Part shown: positions 24,403 to 31,821 of the stretch, piece by piece
Position numbering within the stretch: position 1 is the first letter of the stretch
Layout: each line of letters begins with the position of its first letter
Assembly: GCA_964469155.1 (NCBI GenBank)
Contig: CAYXXU010000040.1
Span: 1-42,284 of the forward strand
DNA from: CAIWKO01 sp964469155
GTDB taxonomy: Bacteria > Bacteroidota > Bacteroidia > Bacteroidales > CAIWKO01
Length of the DNA: 42,284 nucleotides
Direction: 5' to 3'
Made by a program: the position numbers and the translations under genes
The notes under the pieces: model-generated
What the model saw: the letters and a program-made list of their open reading frames with translations, nothing else
What the model was told of the DNA's origin: nothing
Database searches by the model: none

Positions 24403-26406
24403 TTAATTTATCACTCTGCCCAGTTTCGCACTTATTTTTGCCTTAATGGCTTGTTTTCTCTGAAATTTATCGAGTAGTATCATCATATCTTCATTGTTGC
24501 CGCTGTCTTTCTGATATTCCTTTATCTCTTCTTCCAGTGCGAACAATTCTCTCGATATGCGCTTCAGTTGTATAGCATTAATGGTGTTTGCTATGTCTGA
24601 AACCAGCACATTGCGGTCTTCGTCTTCGTGGCGGGGGGTGAATATCTTATATTTATCTTGCCAGTGATCGCTAAGTTCATATTTCTGACTCAGTATCTCA
24701 ATAGCCGTTTTCGAAATATCAGGATCGGGATGATTGATTATATTTATTGTTTCAGGAGTTTCGGGATCATCCTGTTGCTGAAAATATTCATTGTATATTT
24801 TCTGAAGCTTATCGTCGGAAAAAGAAAATTCTTCGTCACTCAATATCTGGCGGATATAGTTTGACACTAAAACCATTATGGTTTCGAACTTGTCGGGATA
24901 ATCGGGTATAGGCACATCGAGGTTGAGTTCTTCCTGGCCGAAATTGATGAGCAGCCAAATGAGATATCTTTCCTGCAGAATACTTTCGAAAGGATCTTGA
25001 ACTATCTGCTTCTCCGCGGTGTATTCAGTAACCTCAGGTATTTCGTCCCAGTTGTGGTCGGAATCGGTTCCGGACTTTTCTGCAACGTCTTTTTTATACC
25101 TTTTACGAATGATGCGGTTGAGTTCGTTCCAAAGCGATTGCTCCTGTATCTGCATCACCTCGCTACATTCTCTTATATACGTGCTTCGATGAATAGCATC
25201 AGGAACCAGCGATATGGTGCGTACTATTTCTTTGATGAGTTCGGCTTTTTTGATGGGGTCGTGTGCTGCTTCATCGAGCAGGAGTCGGGTTTTGAACAGT
25301 ATGAAGTTGACGGAATGGTCAGTGATGAATTGTTTAATCTCGGCCGAATCGTGCTTGCGGGCATAAGAGTCGGGGTCTTCGCCCTGCGGAAACAAAACGA
25401 TCTTTACGTTCATCCCCTCTTCGAGCACCATGTCGATACCACGCAGGGAGGCTTTGATGCCGGCTTCGTCGCCATCGTAGAGTATGGTTATGTTGGGTGT
25501 GAATTTTTTGATGAGGCGTATCTGATCGGTGGTGAGGGCTGTTCCGGAAGAGGCCACTACATTTTCAACCCCGGCCTGATATAAGGAAATGACATCGGTG
25601 TTGCCTTCTACGAGGAAACAATTGTTGGCCGAAACAATGGCTGATTTGGCGAGGAATATCCCATAAAGGGTTTTGCCTTTGTTGTAAATTTCCGATTCGG
25701 GAGAGTTTACGTATTTGGGTTTGTTCTTGTCGGAGGTGAGTATGCGGCCGGTGAAACCAACCACACGTCCGCTGAGGTTATGTATGGGAAATATCACACG
25801 ATCGCGGAAACGATCGTAGTGGCCACTGCCATCATCTTTATTGATGGTGAGCCCGGTCTTGACCAGGTATTCCAATTTGTAGCCGTTATCAAGGGCGGTT
25901 TTTGAGAAATCGTCCCAGGCCGGGGGGCAGAAACCCAATTGGAATTTGCGTATGATATCCTTATTGAATCCGCGTTCGGTGAAATAAGTGAGGCCTATGG
26001 CTATGCCTTCGTCGGTTTGAAAAAGGTTCTCTGAAAAGTGTTTCCGGGCGAAATCGACCACGCTATAGAGCGACTCAAGCTCCGACTGCATCAGCTTTTC
26101 TTCCGGCGTTTGAATCTGGTCGATGATCTCGATATTGTATTTTTCGGCGAGGTATTTCAATGCCTCGGGATAGCTGAGGTGTTCGTGCTGCATGACGAAA
26201 TCGATACTGCTGCCGCCCTTGCCGCATCCGAAGCAATGGAAAAAACCCTTGGCGGGAGATACCGTGAAGGAAGCCGTTTTCTCGTTATGGAAGGGACAGA
26301 GGCCTATATAGTTGACACCCCGTTTTTTCAGGCTCACAAAATCGCCCACCACCTCCTCGATGCGGGCAGCATCCATAATGTTCTGTACGGTTTCCTTGCG
26401 TATCAT
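24403..26406 (-). CDS. dnaG: DNA primase
   Basis: The 667-residue replicative primase makes RNA primers at the fork. The N-terminal CHC2 zinc finger is complete (C37, H40, C58, C61 in CPFHNEKTASF and FFHCFGCGKGG). The catalytic core includes GFTGRIL and NSPESEIYNKGKTLYG. The TOPRIM domain has VEGNTDVISL, with the metal-binding Glu at about 266, and LYDGDEAG near 309. The C-terminal part (from about residue 430) is the poorly conserved helicase-interacting region. TOPRIM has Asn-Thr where many species have Tyr-Met or Tyr-Thr before the Asp, a mild oddity away from the metal ligands. It starts at the first ATG, 19 bp after a TAnnTTAGC motif. Confidence 0.97.
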   Translation of the reverse strand: MIRKETVQNIMDAARIEEVVGDFVSLKKRGVNYIGLCPFHNEKTASFTVSPAKGFFHCFGCGKGGSSIDFVMQHEHLSYPEALKYLAEKYNIEIIDQIQTPEEKLMQSELESLYSVVDFARKHFSENLFQTDEGIAIGLTYFTERGFNKDIIRKFQLGFCPPAWDDFSKTALDNGYKLEYLVKTGLTINKDDGSGHYDRFRDRVIFPIHNLSGRVVGFTGRILTSDKNKPKYVNSPESEIYNKGKTLYGIFLAKSAIVSANNCFLVEGNTDVISLYQAGVENVVASSGTALTTDQIRLIKKFTPNITILYDGDEAGIKASLRGIDMVLEEGMNVKIVLFPQGEDPDSYARKHDSAEIKQFITDHSVNFILFKTRLLLDEAAHDPIKKAELIKEIVRTISLVPDAIHRSTYIRECSEVMQIQEQSLWNELNRIIRKRYKKDVAEKSGTDSDHNWDEIPEVTEYTAEKQIVQDPFESILQERYLIWLLINFGQEELNLDVPIPDYPDKFETIMVLVSNYIRQILSDEEFSFSDDKLQKIYNEYFQQQDDPETPETINIINHPDPDISKTAIEILSQKYELSDHWQDKYKIFTPRHEDEDRNVLVSDIANTINAIQLKRISRELFALEEEIKEYQKDSGNNEDMMILLDKFQRKQAIKAKISAKLGRVIN

Positions 26407-26425
26407 GCCTTATTTAAAAACCTTG

Positions 26426-26433
26426 CTAAATTA
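26426..26433 (-). promoter_or_regulatory. TAnnTTAG promoter-like element upstream of dnaG
   Basis: TAATTTAG (then C) on the minus strand, 19 bp before the dnaG ATG. It differs from the TAnnTTTG consensus at one position, and the same variant recurs before three other minus-strand genes. Confidence 0.4.
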
Positions 26434-26475
26434 CGAATATTTACTAATTTTATTCCCCTGATAAAAAATTGTCCA

Positions 26476-26922
26476 ATGAATAGCCGGTTTCAGAAAATCA
26501 TTCTGCTTTCAATTATCGTTCTACTGGTTTATTCGTGCGCGGTGTTTGATGTTTCTTATTCGAAAAATCCTCGCAAGGTGGCCGAAAAGTTTTTGCACCA
26601 GATGTATTCGGGCGATTATAAAAAGGCAAAAAAACTGGGAACCCATAAAACACAGCAGATACTGGATATGATGGACCAACTGATGGTAATTAGCGGGCAG
26701 ACCGGCATTACACAAAACCAGAAAGTTGAAATGCTCGACTGCAAAGTGGCAGGCGACAGCGCCCAATGCAATTATTTGCTAAACGGCAAAAATAATGTGA
26801 TAGACCTGGTGCGGCAGGACAATAAATGGCTGGTCGACCTGAAGAAGGAAACCAAAAACAAAACTGAAAAGAACAAATTCCTCGAAGAACGTAAAAACAA
26901 TGGCCAAGATAATAAAAAGTAG
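26476..26922 (+). CDS. DUF4878-like lipoprotein
   Basis: The 148-residue predicted lipoprotein has a short signal sequence with hydrophobic core IILLSIIVLLVYSC, where Cys22 is the lipidation site. The mature part, PRKVAEKFLHQMYSGDYKKAKKLGT followed by a C-terminal DKWLVDL-like end (NKWLVDLKKE), has the pattern of the DUF4878/SnoaL-like small envelope proteins. The frame is open far upstream into antisense dnaG, but the ATG at 26476 gives a proper lipoprotein signal. It is divergent from dnaG (69-bp spacer), and its last 23 bp overlap the start of a second, related lipoprotein. The tail is highly charged (KKETKNKTEKNKF). Function unknown; it probably faces the periplasm. Confidence 0.75.
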   Translation: MNSRFQKIILLSIIVLLVYSCAVFDVSYSKNPRKVAEKFLHQMYSGDYKKAKKLGTHKTQQILDMMDQLMVISGQTGITQNQKVEMLDCKVAGDSAQCNYLLNGKNNVIDLVRQDNKWLVDLKKETKNKTEKNKFLEERKNNGQDNKK

Positions 26923-27295
26923 CTTCTTAGTGTTGTTAATGCTGTTGTGTTCCCAATGCAAAACCCAGCAAGGGCAGAAAGATCTGTCGGTGGAAGCCAC
27001 CTGTACCCAATTTCTTTACAACCTGAACAATCACGAATACGAAAAAGCCAAACATCTGGCCACAGAAGCTACTGTCAAAAAAATTGAGTTTATCGAAAAC
27101 CTCAACAAAATGGCAGGGGGCGGAAAAGTGATAGTGAAAGACAGTAAAACCACACTTACAAGCTGCACCGAAAATAAAAAAGAAGCAGTTTGTACCTACA
27201 AGACCTTTACAGGCGGTGAACAAAAGGTGTATCTGCTGAAGCAAAGAGGCAGGTGGTTGGTGGATCTGAGGACAGATGCCATGAAAAAGGAATAA
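26900..27295 (+). CDS. DUF4878-like lipoprotein, tandem paralogue
   Basis: The 131-residue lipoprotein has a signal peptide SSFLVLLMLLCSQC with a lipobox Cys at about 20. The mature domain parallels the gene just upstream: TCTQFLYNLNNHEYEKAKHLAT answers KFLHQMYSGDYKKAKKLGT, and GRWLVDL answers NKWLVDL. The two are divergent tandem duplicates. It overlaps the previous reading frame by 23 bp in a different frame, so the pair is almost surely co-translated. A central GGKVIVKDSKTTLTSC segment carries the conserved cysteine seen in both copies (CKVAGDSAQC in the partner). No enzymatic motif. A degenerate heptamer array begins 8 bp after its stop. Confidence 0.75.
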   Translation: MAKIIKSSFLVLLMLLCSQCKTQQGQKDLSVEATCTQFLYNLNNHEYEKAKHLATEATVKKIEFIENLNKMAGGGKVIVKDSKTTLTSCTENKKEAVCTYKTFTGGEQKVYLLKQRGRWLVDLRTDAMKKE

Positions 27296-27303
27296 GGGGG
27301 AAG

Positions 27304-27429
27304 TTAAGCCCCAAGATCCAAGCCCCAAATTTCATGCCCCAAGGGAAGATAGCCACCAGCCATGAGCCACGAGCAATCTCAGTCGGTAGTCTCCAATCCT
27401 CAGTCGGCAATCGGAAATCGACATTCGAT
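27304..27429. repeat. Degenerate heptanucleotide array (about 18 units)
   Basis: The segment reads in steps of seven with strong carry-over between units: CCAAGAT, CCAAGCC, CCAAATT, then CCACCAG, CCATGAG, CCACGAG, then CAGTCGG/CAATCGG types. It starts just after a lipoprotein stop codon and holds no gene. A 33-nt block within it (27338-27370) recurs at 41866-41898 with one mismatch. Confidence 0.8.
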
Positions 27430-27463
27430 TAACAATAGGAGCCATTCGGTGCATAAAGGCTAG

Positions 27464-27547
27464 GCTCCATTGACCAAAGGCAATGCTCCATTAACCAAAG
27501 GCAATGCTCCATTGACTAAGGGAAATGCTCCATTGACCAAGGGAAAA
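27464..27547. repeat. Tandem 21-bp repeat, 4 copies
   Basis: Four head-to-tail copies, each beginning GCTCCAT followed by TGACCAA or a one-base variant, and ending AGGCAAT or GGGAAAT. The unit is three heptamers long. A decayed fifth copy may precede it from about 27439. It lies between the convergent genes ending at 27295 and 28052. Confidence 0.9.
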
Positions 27548-27975
27548 ATCATTTTTTCTGAAGTTTTTGCAGAAGAATTTGTGGTTTTTATGGCACAACA
27601 TAAGCTTTCCACATTGCAATAATAAAAAGTTTAGCAACATTTCGCCTGTTTTGTTCGCCAAATAGACGCCCTCCAGAAGCATCTTTGATTTACAGTTATT
27701 TATGATTTTTAATTTTGCATTTTGGGTGTCCCGTTGTATTTTTGAAGCATGTTTGTGCGAAAAAAGAGGAATAAAAGTGGTACAATCCAGTCCAGGCTTC
27801 TGAATATGATTATATGAAACTGGGTGTCCCATTGCACAAAACAGGAGATTTTTGTTTTTGCAAGCATGTTTTTTCTGCCAGTTTTACGAAGCAAAGTCAT
27901 TATTTTTGGTAGAAAAAACAAACGAACTATTAATTTAATTATTAACAATCAATTGTTTATATTTGTTTTGGGACG
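27548..27975. other. AT-rich non-coding spacer with a direct repeat and promoter-like sites
   Basis: No supportable gene. TGGGTGTCCC occurs at 27723-27732 and 27821-27830, each followed within about 45 bp by AAGCATGTTT, so part of the spacer is duplicated. Plus-strand TAnnTTTG motifs occur at 27736-27743, 27901-27908 and 27958-27965, although no plus-strand gene follows. A small inverted repeat AACAAT-CA-ATTGTT lies at 27944-27957. Confidence 0.55.
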
Positions 27976-28047
27976 ACTAAATACTTAATACTAGATACTA
28001 AATACCAGATACCGTTTTCTTCTTCCTTTTCCGATCTCCGGACTTCC
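27976..28047. repeat. Degenerate heptanucleotide array
   Basis: Five clean units ACTAAAT, ACTTAAT, ACTAGAT, ACTAAAT and ACCAGAT (27976-28010). A pyrimidine-rich stretch with weaker 7-bp periodicity (CCTTTTC, CGATCTC, CGGACTT) follows up to the stop codon of the gene at 28052. Confidence 0.75.
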
Positions 28048-28051
28048 TCCA

Positions 28052-28507
28052 CTAAGGATACGCAATGGTTCCCAGCTTCATGAACTCCGGCACGGGGATG
28101 ATCTTGCGTTGTTTATCAGCGTAATACACCAGGCAGGCTTTGCCTTTATAATGCGGAGGATGAATGGCGGGATCAAGTTCGACGATCTCCTCGCCTTTAT
28201 TTAAAGCGCTGTTCCAAATGCTGGCAGCGGTTATATGGTAGGTTGTTTTTCCTTTTCTTACGTTTTTGAAGTTGGTCAGGCTGTTTTTTTCGCCTTCCAC
28301 AAAAAGCCTGTCGCCGATCCAAACAGAGTCGATGTGTATGAAATGAATGGTATCGGTGCTTTCGAAATAAAAATGATAGTTAATGCCGTAGCTGCAGCAA
28401 ACGCCACCCACCCAATGCTGTTCCTGGGCCTTGAGGAAATTTATTTTTTGTGCCTGTGCTGCCCACAGGGATAAAAAGATAAGGCAGAAGAACAGGGATT
28501 TTTTCAT
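28052..28507 (-). CDS. Hypothetical secreted protein
   Basis: The 151-residue protein has a clear signal peptide (KKSLFFCLIFLSLWAAQA, cleavage after about residue 19) and is probably periplasmic or surface-exposed. The mature part has a CC pair in VGGVCCSYGINYHFYF, several aromatic strands and KGEEIVELDPAIHPPHY. It looks like a small all-beta domain. I do not recognise a family. There is a single further Cys near the C terminus (KACLVYY). It is transcribed on its own on the minus strand: a TAATTTAGC motif sits 22 bp upstream and a heptamer array abuts its 3' end. The neighbouring endonuclease gene has its own promoter-like element. Function cannot be inferred. Confidence 0.7.
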   Translation of the reverse strand: MKKSLFFCLIFLSLWAAQAQKINFLKAQEQHWVGGVCCSYGINYHFYFESTDTIHFIHIDSVWIGDRLFVEGEKNSLTNFKNVRKGKTTYHITAASIWNSALNKGEEIVELDPAIHPPHYKGKACLVYYADKQRKIIPVPEFMKLGTIAYP

Positions 28508-28529
28508 TGATGGATTGCTTTGCGTACTG

Positions 28530-28537
28530 CTAAATTA
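28530..28537 (-). promoter_or_regulatory. TAnnTTAG promoter-like element
   Basis: TAATTTAG (then C) on the minus strand, 22 bp before the ATG of the secreted-protein gene. It is identical to the site before dnaG. Confidence 0.4.
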
Positions 28538-28561
28538 CGCAAATTTTATTCCATTTTACTA

Positions 28562-29761
28562 TTATGGAGTAGTAGTTTGCTCAGATTGTGGTATGATGCC
28601 GTCGGTTTTGTAGTTGATGGCGCTGCCGAAACCTTTATAAGGGAACATCTTAAAGTAATAAACCGTGGCGGGTGTGAGGTTGGTGAACCAGACTTCCTGA
28701 ATGCCGTAAGCAACATTAATATCGGCAGGGCCATCGGCCACCGGAACGCCATCCACCGGAGCGGGTATGGCGCTATAACCTGCTGTGCTCATACGGATTA
28801 GGTAGCCGTCGGGCAGATCGGTTCCTGCAGCATCTATCCATTCCAGGTGCACATTGTGAGCTGAGAAGTTAGCCGCGTGATTGGTGGGTTCGGGCAGAAC
28901 TGCTGTCAAAGGCGTCCAGATAGAATCGACATAACCGGGATGGTCGATAAAAGGATTGCGGTTGTGTTGTAATGTATTGTAATAAATGGCATTGTTGCGG
29001 TTTATTTCTTTCGTACTTACCGGATCGTTATGGTGCCATTGCAGCAATATATCGATGAACCATTGTTTATAATTGTTGGTGGTAACATCATAAATATATT
29101 TGGCTTCAGTGGTCGGATAAGTGGTAACCCAACTGCTCATAACATCCATGTAACGGGTGGCGGCATACAAATAGGCACGGGCGAAATCGCCTTTATATTC
29201 GTTGATGGGCTCAAACACAATACCTGTATAGCCGGTAAACGAACAGGGACCCACTTTGGTTCCGTTGGTCGACGTAAAGGTTGCTGTGCCTACCTGCCCG
29301 ATGGGATGGGCACTTTTGATGTTATTTACATACTGATCGGCCGGAAACAGCTGATGCAGATCGGAATACTGAGGATGAGTTTCATCATCGAAACCTCCCC
29401 ACCACGAATTCGGCAGGGTATGTTCGCGCGAATAGCAATCGCCTTCCGAATTGGCTGTGCCGCACTGATCGCTGTAAATGGTAAAGGTATAGGCAGGTGT
29501 CCCGCCGGGCACATCCGAATACATATCCCAAATGGTAGTGTTGTTGGGCGCCGGCCTGACATCGGTGAATGAATAAGCCGTCCAAACACCGGGCGTATAA
29601 GTTAGTTTGACATGACCTGTACTGATGATGGTTTTCAGGGCCGACCTGAGATTGTTGCCGGTTAATCCGGCAGCGGCTGTATAATAGCCGGCAGGAATTT
29701 GTCCGAAAACAAATTGAGTAAAAAGGAGGAAGGTTAGCAGGAACAGGGATAATCTTTTCAT
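28562..29761 (-). CDS. Secreted endonuclease I family nuclease with FN3-like domain
   Basis: The 399-residue extracellular or periplasmic nuclease has a signal peptide of about 20 residues (KRLSLFLLTFLLFTQFVFG). The endonuclease I domain covers about 20-280, with YSREHTLPNSWWGG carrying the catalytic His and DLHQLFPADQYVNNIKS for metal binding. EINRNNAIYYNTLQHNRNPFIDHP is the conserved end block. The last 100 residues are FN3-like (LEWIDAAGTDLPDGYLIR ... YYFKMFPY). The ATG at 29761 is chosen over the in-frame Met 11 codons earlier because it starts the signal peptide directly. Relatives often end in a T9SS sorting domain, which is absent here; the protein stops at EQTTTP. It probably scavenges DNA for nutrients. 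Confidence 0.9.
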   Translation of the reverse strand: MKRLSLFLLTFLLFTQFVFGQIPAGYYTAAAGLTGNNLRSALKTIISTGHVKLTYTPGVWTAYSFTDVRPAPNNTTIWDMYSDVPGGTPAYTFTIYSDQCGTANSEGDCYSREHTLPNSWWGGFDDETHPQYSDLHQLFPADQYVNNIKSAHPIGQVGTATFTSTNGTKVGPCSFTGYTGIVFEPINEYKGDFARAYLYAATRYMDVMSSWVTTYPTTEAKYIYDVTTNNYKQWFIDILLQWHHNDPVSTKEINRNNAIYYNTLQHNRNPFIDHPGYVDSIWTPLTAVLPEPTNHAANFSAHNVHLEWIDAAGTDLPDGYLIRMSTAGYSAIPAPVDGVPVADGPADINVAYGIQEVWFTNLTPATVYYFKMFPYKGFGSAINYKTDGIIPQSEQTTTP

Positions 29762-29808
29762 GGAAAGGAGATAGAAATCAGTAAGCGTTTGCAATAGTTT
29801 TTATGCTG

Positions 29809-29816
29809 CAAAATTA
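29809..29816 (-). promoter_or_regulatory. -7 promoter element of the endonuclease gene
   Basis: TAATTTTG on the minus strand matches TAnnTTTG. It lies 47 bp before the chosen ATG at 29761. No clear -33 element was seen. Confidence 0.4.
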
Positions 29817-29874
29817 CAGAATAATTTACGAAAGTGACAGGTGATTATTGTCAACAGTTAGAGACAGTAGCCAT

Positions 29875-30882
29875 TTAATTATTTTCGATGATCTTTAGCA
29901 GTTCATCGAGTTTGGGGCTGAGAATGATCTCGGTGCGGCGGTTCTTGCTGCGTGCTTCGGGTGTATTGGCCTTATCGACGGGGACATATTCGCTGCGGCC
30001 AGCCGCGGTGATGCGTTCGGGGTTGATACCCGAACCGCCCAGCAGTATGCGGATGACAGTGGTAGCTCGTTTGGCGCTCAGGTCCCAGTTGTCGAGCAAT
30101 TGGTCGGTGCCTTTATAGGGAACATTGTCGGTATGTCCTTCCACCATGATGTTGATGTCTGTGTTTGCCTCCAGCACTTTCGCGAGTTTCTTCAGAGCGT
30201 CGGTTCCTTTGGCGGTAACCTCATATTTGCCCGAAGCGAACAGCAGTGATTCGTCCATGGATACATAGACTTTTCCGTTCTTTTGTTTCACGGTCAGCCC
30301 TTTATTCTCATATCCCAGCAGGGCTTCCGAAACTTTGTTCTTGAGCGCTTTCACCACCGAATCCTTTTTGTTGAGTATGGATTGTAGTTCGTCCAAGCGC
30401 AATTGTTTTTCGTCGAGGGAGGTCTGCAGGTCGTCAAGTTTCAGGCGTTTACTGTCAAGTTCGCTTTCGAGTTTTTTCAGGGCATCTTCTTTCTTCTGGA
30501 GGTTTTCTTTTGTCTTTTCCAGTTCGGAGATCAGCTTCTGGGTTTCGAACTTATTGCCTTTCATCAGGGACATGTTTTTATTCAAGAGGGTGTCGTACGA
30601 TTGGTTCAGATCCTGATATTTATGCAAAAGGTCGCGGTACTTTGCCCCGTTTGAAACCGAATCGGCTGTCAGCTGTTCGTTATGCTTTTTCAGATTGCTG
30701 ATATTGGCCGTTTGTTCGGTAATGAGGGTAAAAAACTCGAGATTCTTGCTTTTCAGACCGGTGTTCTCATCGGTGCAGTTCTTATGCAGGGCCTGTAATT
30801 CGTTGTATTTCTTCAGCGAAACACAGGAATTCAAAAGTAGTATGGCACAACCAAAAAGGATAAGAAATTTTACAGTTTTCAT
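29875..30882 (-). CDS. OmpA-family lipoprotein with coiled coil
   Basis: The 335-residue envelope lipoprotein has a lipobox LLLNSC (Cys at about 20), so it is anchored in the outer membrane. Residues about 25-195 form a long charged coiled coil with heptads rich in Lys, Glu and Leu. The C-terminal 130 residues are an OmpA-like peptidoglycan-binding domain: VEGHTDNVPYKG, LSAKRATTVIRILL and GRSEYVPVDKANTPEARSKN. It likely tethers the outer membrane to peptidoglycan across the periplasm. The ATG at 30882 is preferred to the upstream in-frame Met because it starts the lipoprotein signal and follows a well-formed promoter (30901-30931). Monocistronic by spacing. Confidence 0.93.
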   Translation of the reverse strand: MKTVKFLILFGCAILLLNSCVSLKKYNELQALHKNCTDENTGLKSKNLEFFTLITEQTANISNLKKHNEQLTADSVSNGAKYRDLLHKYQDLNQSYDTLLNKNMSLMKGNKFETQKLISELEKTKENLQKKEDALKKLESELDSKRLKLDDLQTSLDEKQLRLDELQSILNKKDSVVKALKNKVSEALLGYENKGLTVKQKNGKVYVSMDESLLFASGKYEVTAKGTDALKKLAKVLEANTDINIMVEGHTDNVPYKGTDQLLDNWDLSAKRATTVIRILLGGSGINPERITAAGRSEYVPVDKANTPEARSKNRRTEIILSPKLDELLKIIENN

Positions 30883-30900
30883 GATACAAAGATTTGTATT

Positions 30901-30931
30901 CAAAATTACTTGATAAAACTGCAAAGTCAAA
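30901..30931 (-). promoter_or_regulatory. Bacteroidota-type promoter of the OmpA lipoprotein gene
   Basis: On the minus strand a TTTG -33 element (30928-30931), a 19-bp spacer and TAATTTTG at 30901-30908 match the known TTTG/TAnnTTTG architecture. The -7 element is 18 bp before the ATG. This is the best-formed promoter in the window. Confidence 0.65.
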
Positions 30932-30963
30932 AATAGTAGCGCTAAGATACTAACAGCACTTTG

Positions 30964-31731
30964 TTAAAAATCAATCTCGAGAACCGCCGGGCAATGATCG
31001 GAATGTTTTGCCTCGGGAAGAATGAGAGCACGATACATTTTATCTTTCAGCGATTCCGTCACCATCAGGTAATCGATACGCCAGCCGAGGTTCTTTTCGC
31101 GGGCATTCGAACGGAAACTCCACCAGGTATATTGATGGGGTTCTTGGTTGAAGTGCCTGAACGAATCGACAAAACCCGAATCGATGAACTTCGACATCCA
31201 GGCTCTTTCCTCAGGCAGAAATCCCGAACTGGTGGCATTCCTTATTGGGTCATGAATATCGATGGGTTTGTGACAGATATTGTAATCGCCGGCAATGATG
31301 AGGTTGGGCCTAGTTTTTTTCAGTTCGTTCACATAATCCAGAAAATCATCCAGCCATTCATACTTAAATCCCTGGCGCACATCGCCTGTGGTTCCGGAAG
31401 GATGGTAGACGCTGATGACCGAAATGTCGCCATAATCGGCCCTGATGACGCGTCCTTCGTCGTCGTATTTTTTATTGTTCATTCCATACACTACCTGGTC
31501 GGGAACTTGCTTGGTGATGATGCCCACTCCGCTGTATCCTTTTTTTTGAGCCGAATACCAATAAGTATGGTATCCTGCCATTTCGAAATCCAACTGTGGT
31601 ATCTGGTCGGGTTGCGCTTTCGATTCCTGTATGCAGATGATGTCGGGATCCACAATTTTGATCCAGTCGAGCAGGTTCTTGCCCATAGCGGCACGAATGC
31701 CGTTCACGTTATAGCTGATAATTTTTTTCAT
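30964..31731 (-). CDS. xth: Exodeoxyribonuclease III / AP endonuclease
   Basis: The 255-residue cytoplasmic DNA-repair enzyme cleaves at abasic sites and removes 3' blocking groups. Motifs run in the family order: SYNVNGIRAAM (5-15), IICIQESKAQ with the metal-binding Glu at about 37, and AGDYNICHKPIDIHDP with the catalytic Asp and Asn. Near the C terminus are WWSFRSNAREKNLGWRIDYLM and SDHCPAVLEI, with the final catalytic Asp-His. The length matches the bacterial ExoA/Xth type. A TAGTTTAGC motif is 17 bp upstream. It is divergent from the sigma-factor gene. A long antisense frame on the plus strand is a shadow of this gene. Confidence 0.95.
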   Translation of the reverse strand: MKKIISYNVNGIRAAMGKNLLDWIKIVDPDIICIQESKAQPDQIPQLDFEMAGYHTYWYSAQKKGYSGVGIITKQVPDQVVYGMNNKKYDDEGRVIRADYGDISVISVYHPSGTTGDVRQGFKYEWLDDFLDYVNELKKTRPNLIIAGDYNICHKPIDIHDPIRNATSSGFLPEERAWMSKFIDSGFVDSFRHFNQEPHQYTWWSFRSNAREKNLGWRIDYLMVTESLKDKMYRALILPEAKHSDHCPAVLEIDF

Positions 31732-31748
31732 CCATTATTAATTTATAG

Positions 31749-31756
31749 CTAAACTA
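31749..31756 (-). promoter_or_regulatory. TAnnTTAG promoter-like element upstream of xth
   Basis: TAGTTTAG (then C) on the minus strand, 17 bp before the xth ATG. It belongs to the recurrent TAnnTTAGC set. Confidence 0.35.
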
Positions 31757-31790
31757 CTCATTTTATTCATACCGGAAAAATTAAAAACCA

Positions 31791-31798
31791 TAAATTTG
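31791..31798 (+). promoter_or_regulatory. -7 promoter element of the sigma-factor operon
   Basis: TAAATTTG fits TAnnTTTG exactly. It ends 2 bp before an in-frame ATG at 31801, so transcription would begin after that codon. It therefore favours the ATG at 31822 as the real start. Confidence 0.5.
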
Positions 31799-31821
31799 CA
31801 ATGAAATATCCTGCATCCGCG

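Noticed and set aside
24997..25584. 195-codon plus-strand ORF
   Set aside because: Shadow of dnaG on the opposite strand, without domain features.
26038..26475. Upstream extension of the DUF4878-like lipoprotein ORF
   Set aside because: It runs antisense through the zinc-finger region of dnaG, and the lipoprotein signal begins at the ATG at 26476.
27304..27547. CRISPR array
   Set aside because: Units are contiguous and have no spacers of constant length between conserved repeats. No cas genes in the window.
27491..27832. 113-codon minus-strand ORF ending in SLGQWSI-like repeats
   Set aside because: It starts in AT-rich spacer and ends in the 21-bp array. No family resemblance or promoter.
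29030..29572. 180-codon plus-strand ORF
   Set aside because: Antisense shadow of the endonuclease I gene.
30961..31752. 263-codon plus-strand ORF, slightly longer than the gene opposite it
   Set aside because: It is antisense to a fully conserved exodeoxyribonuclease III and its translation shows no recognisable motif.
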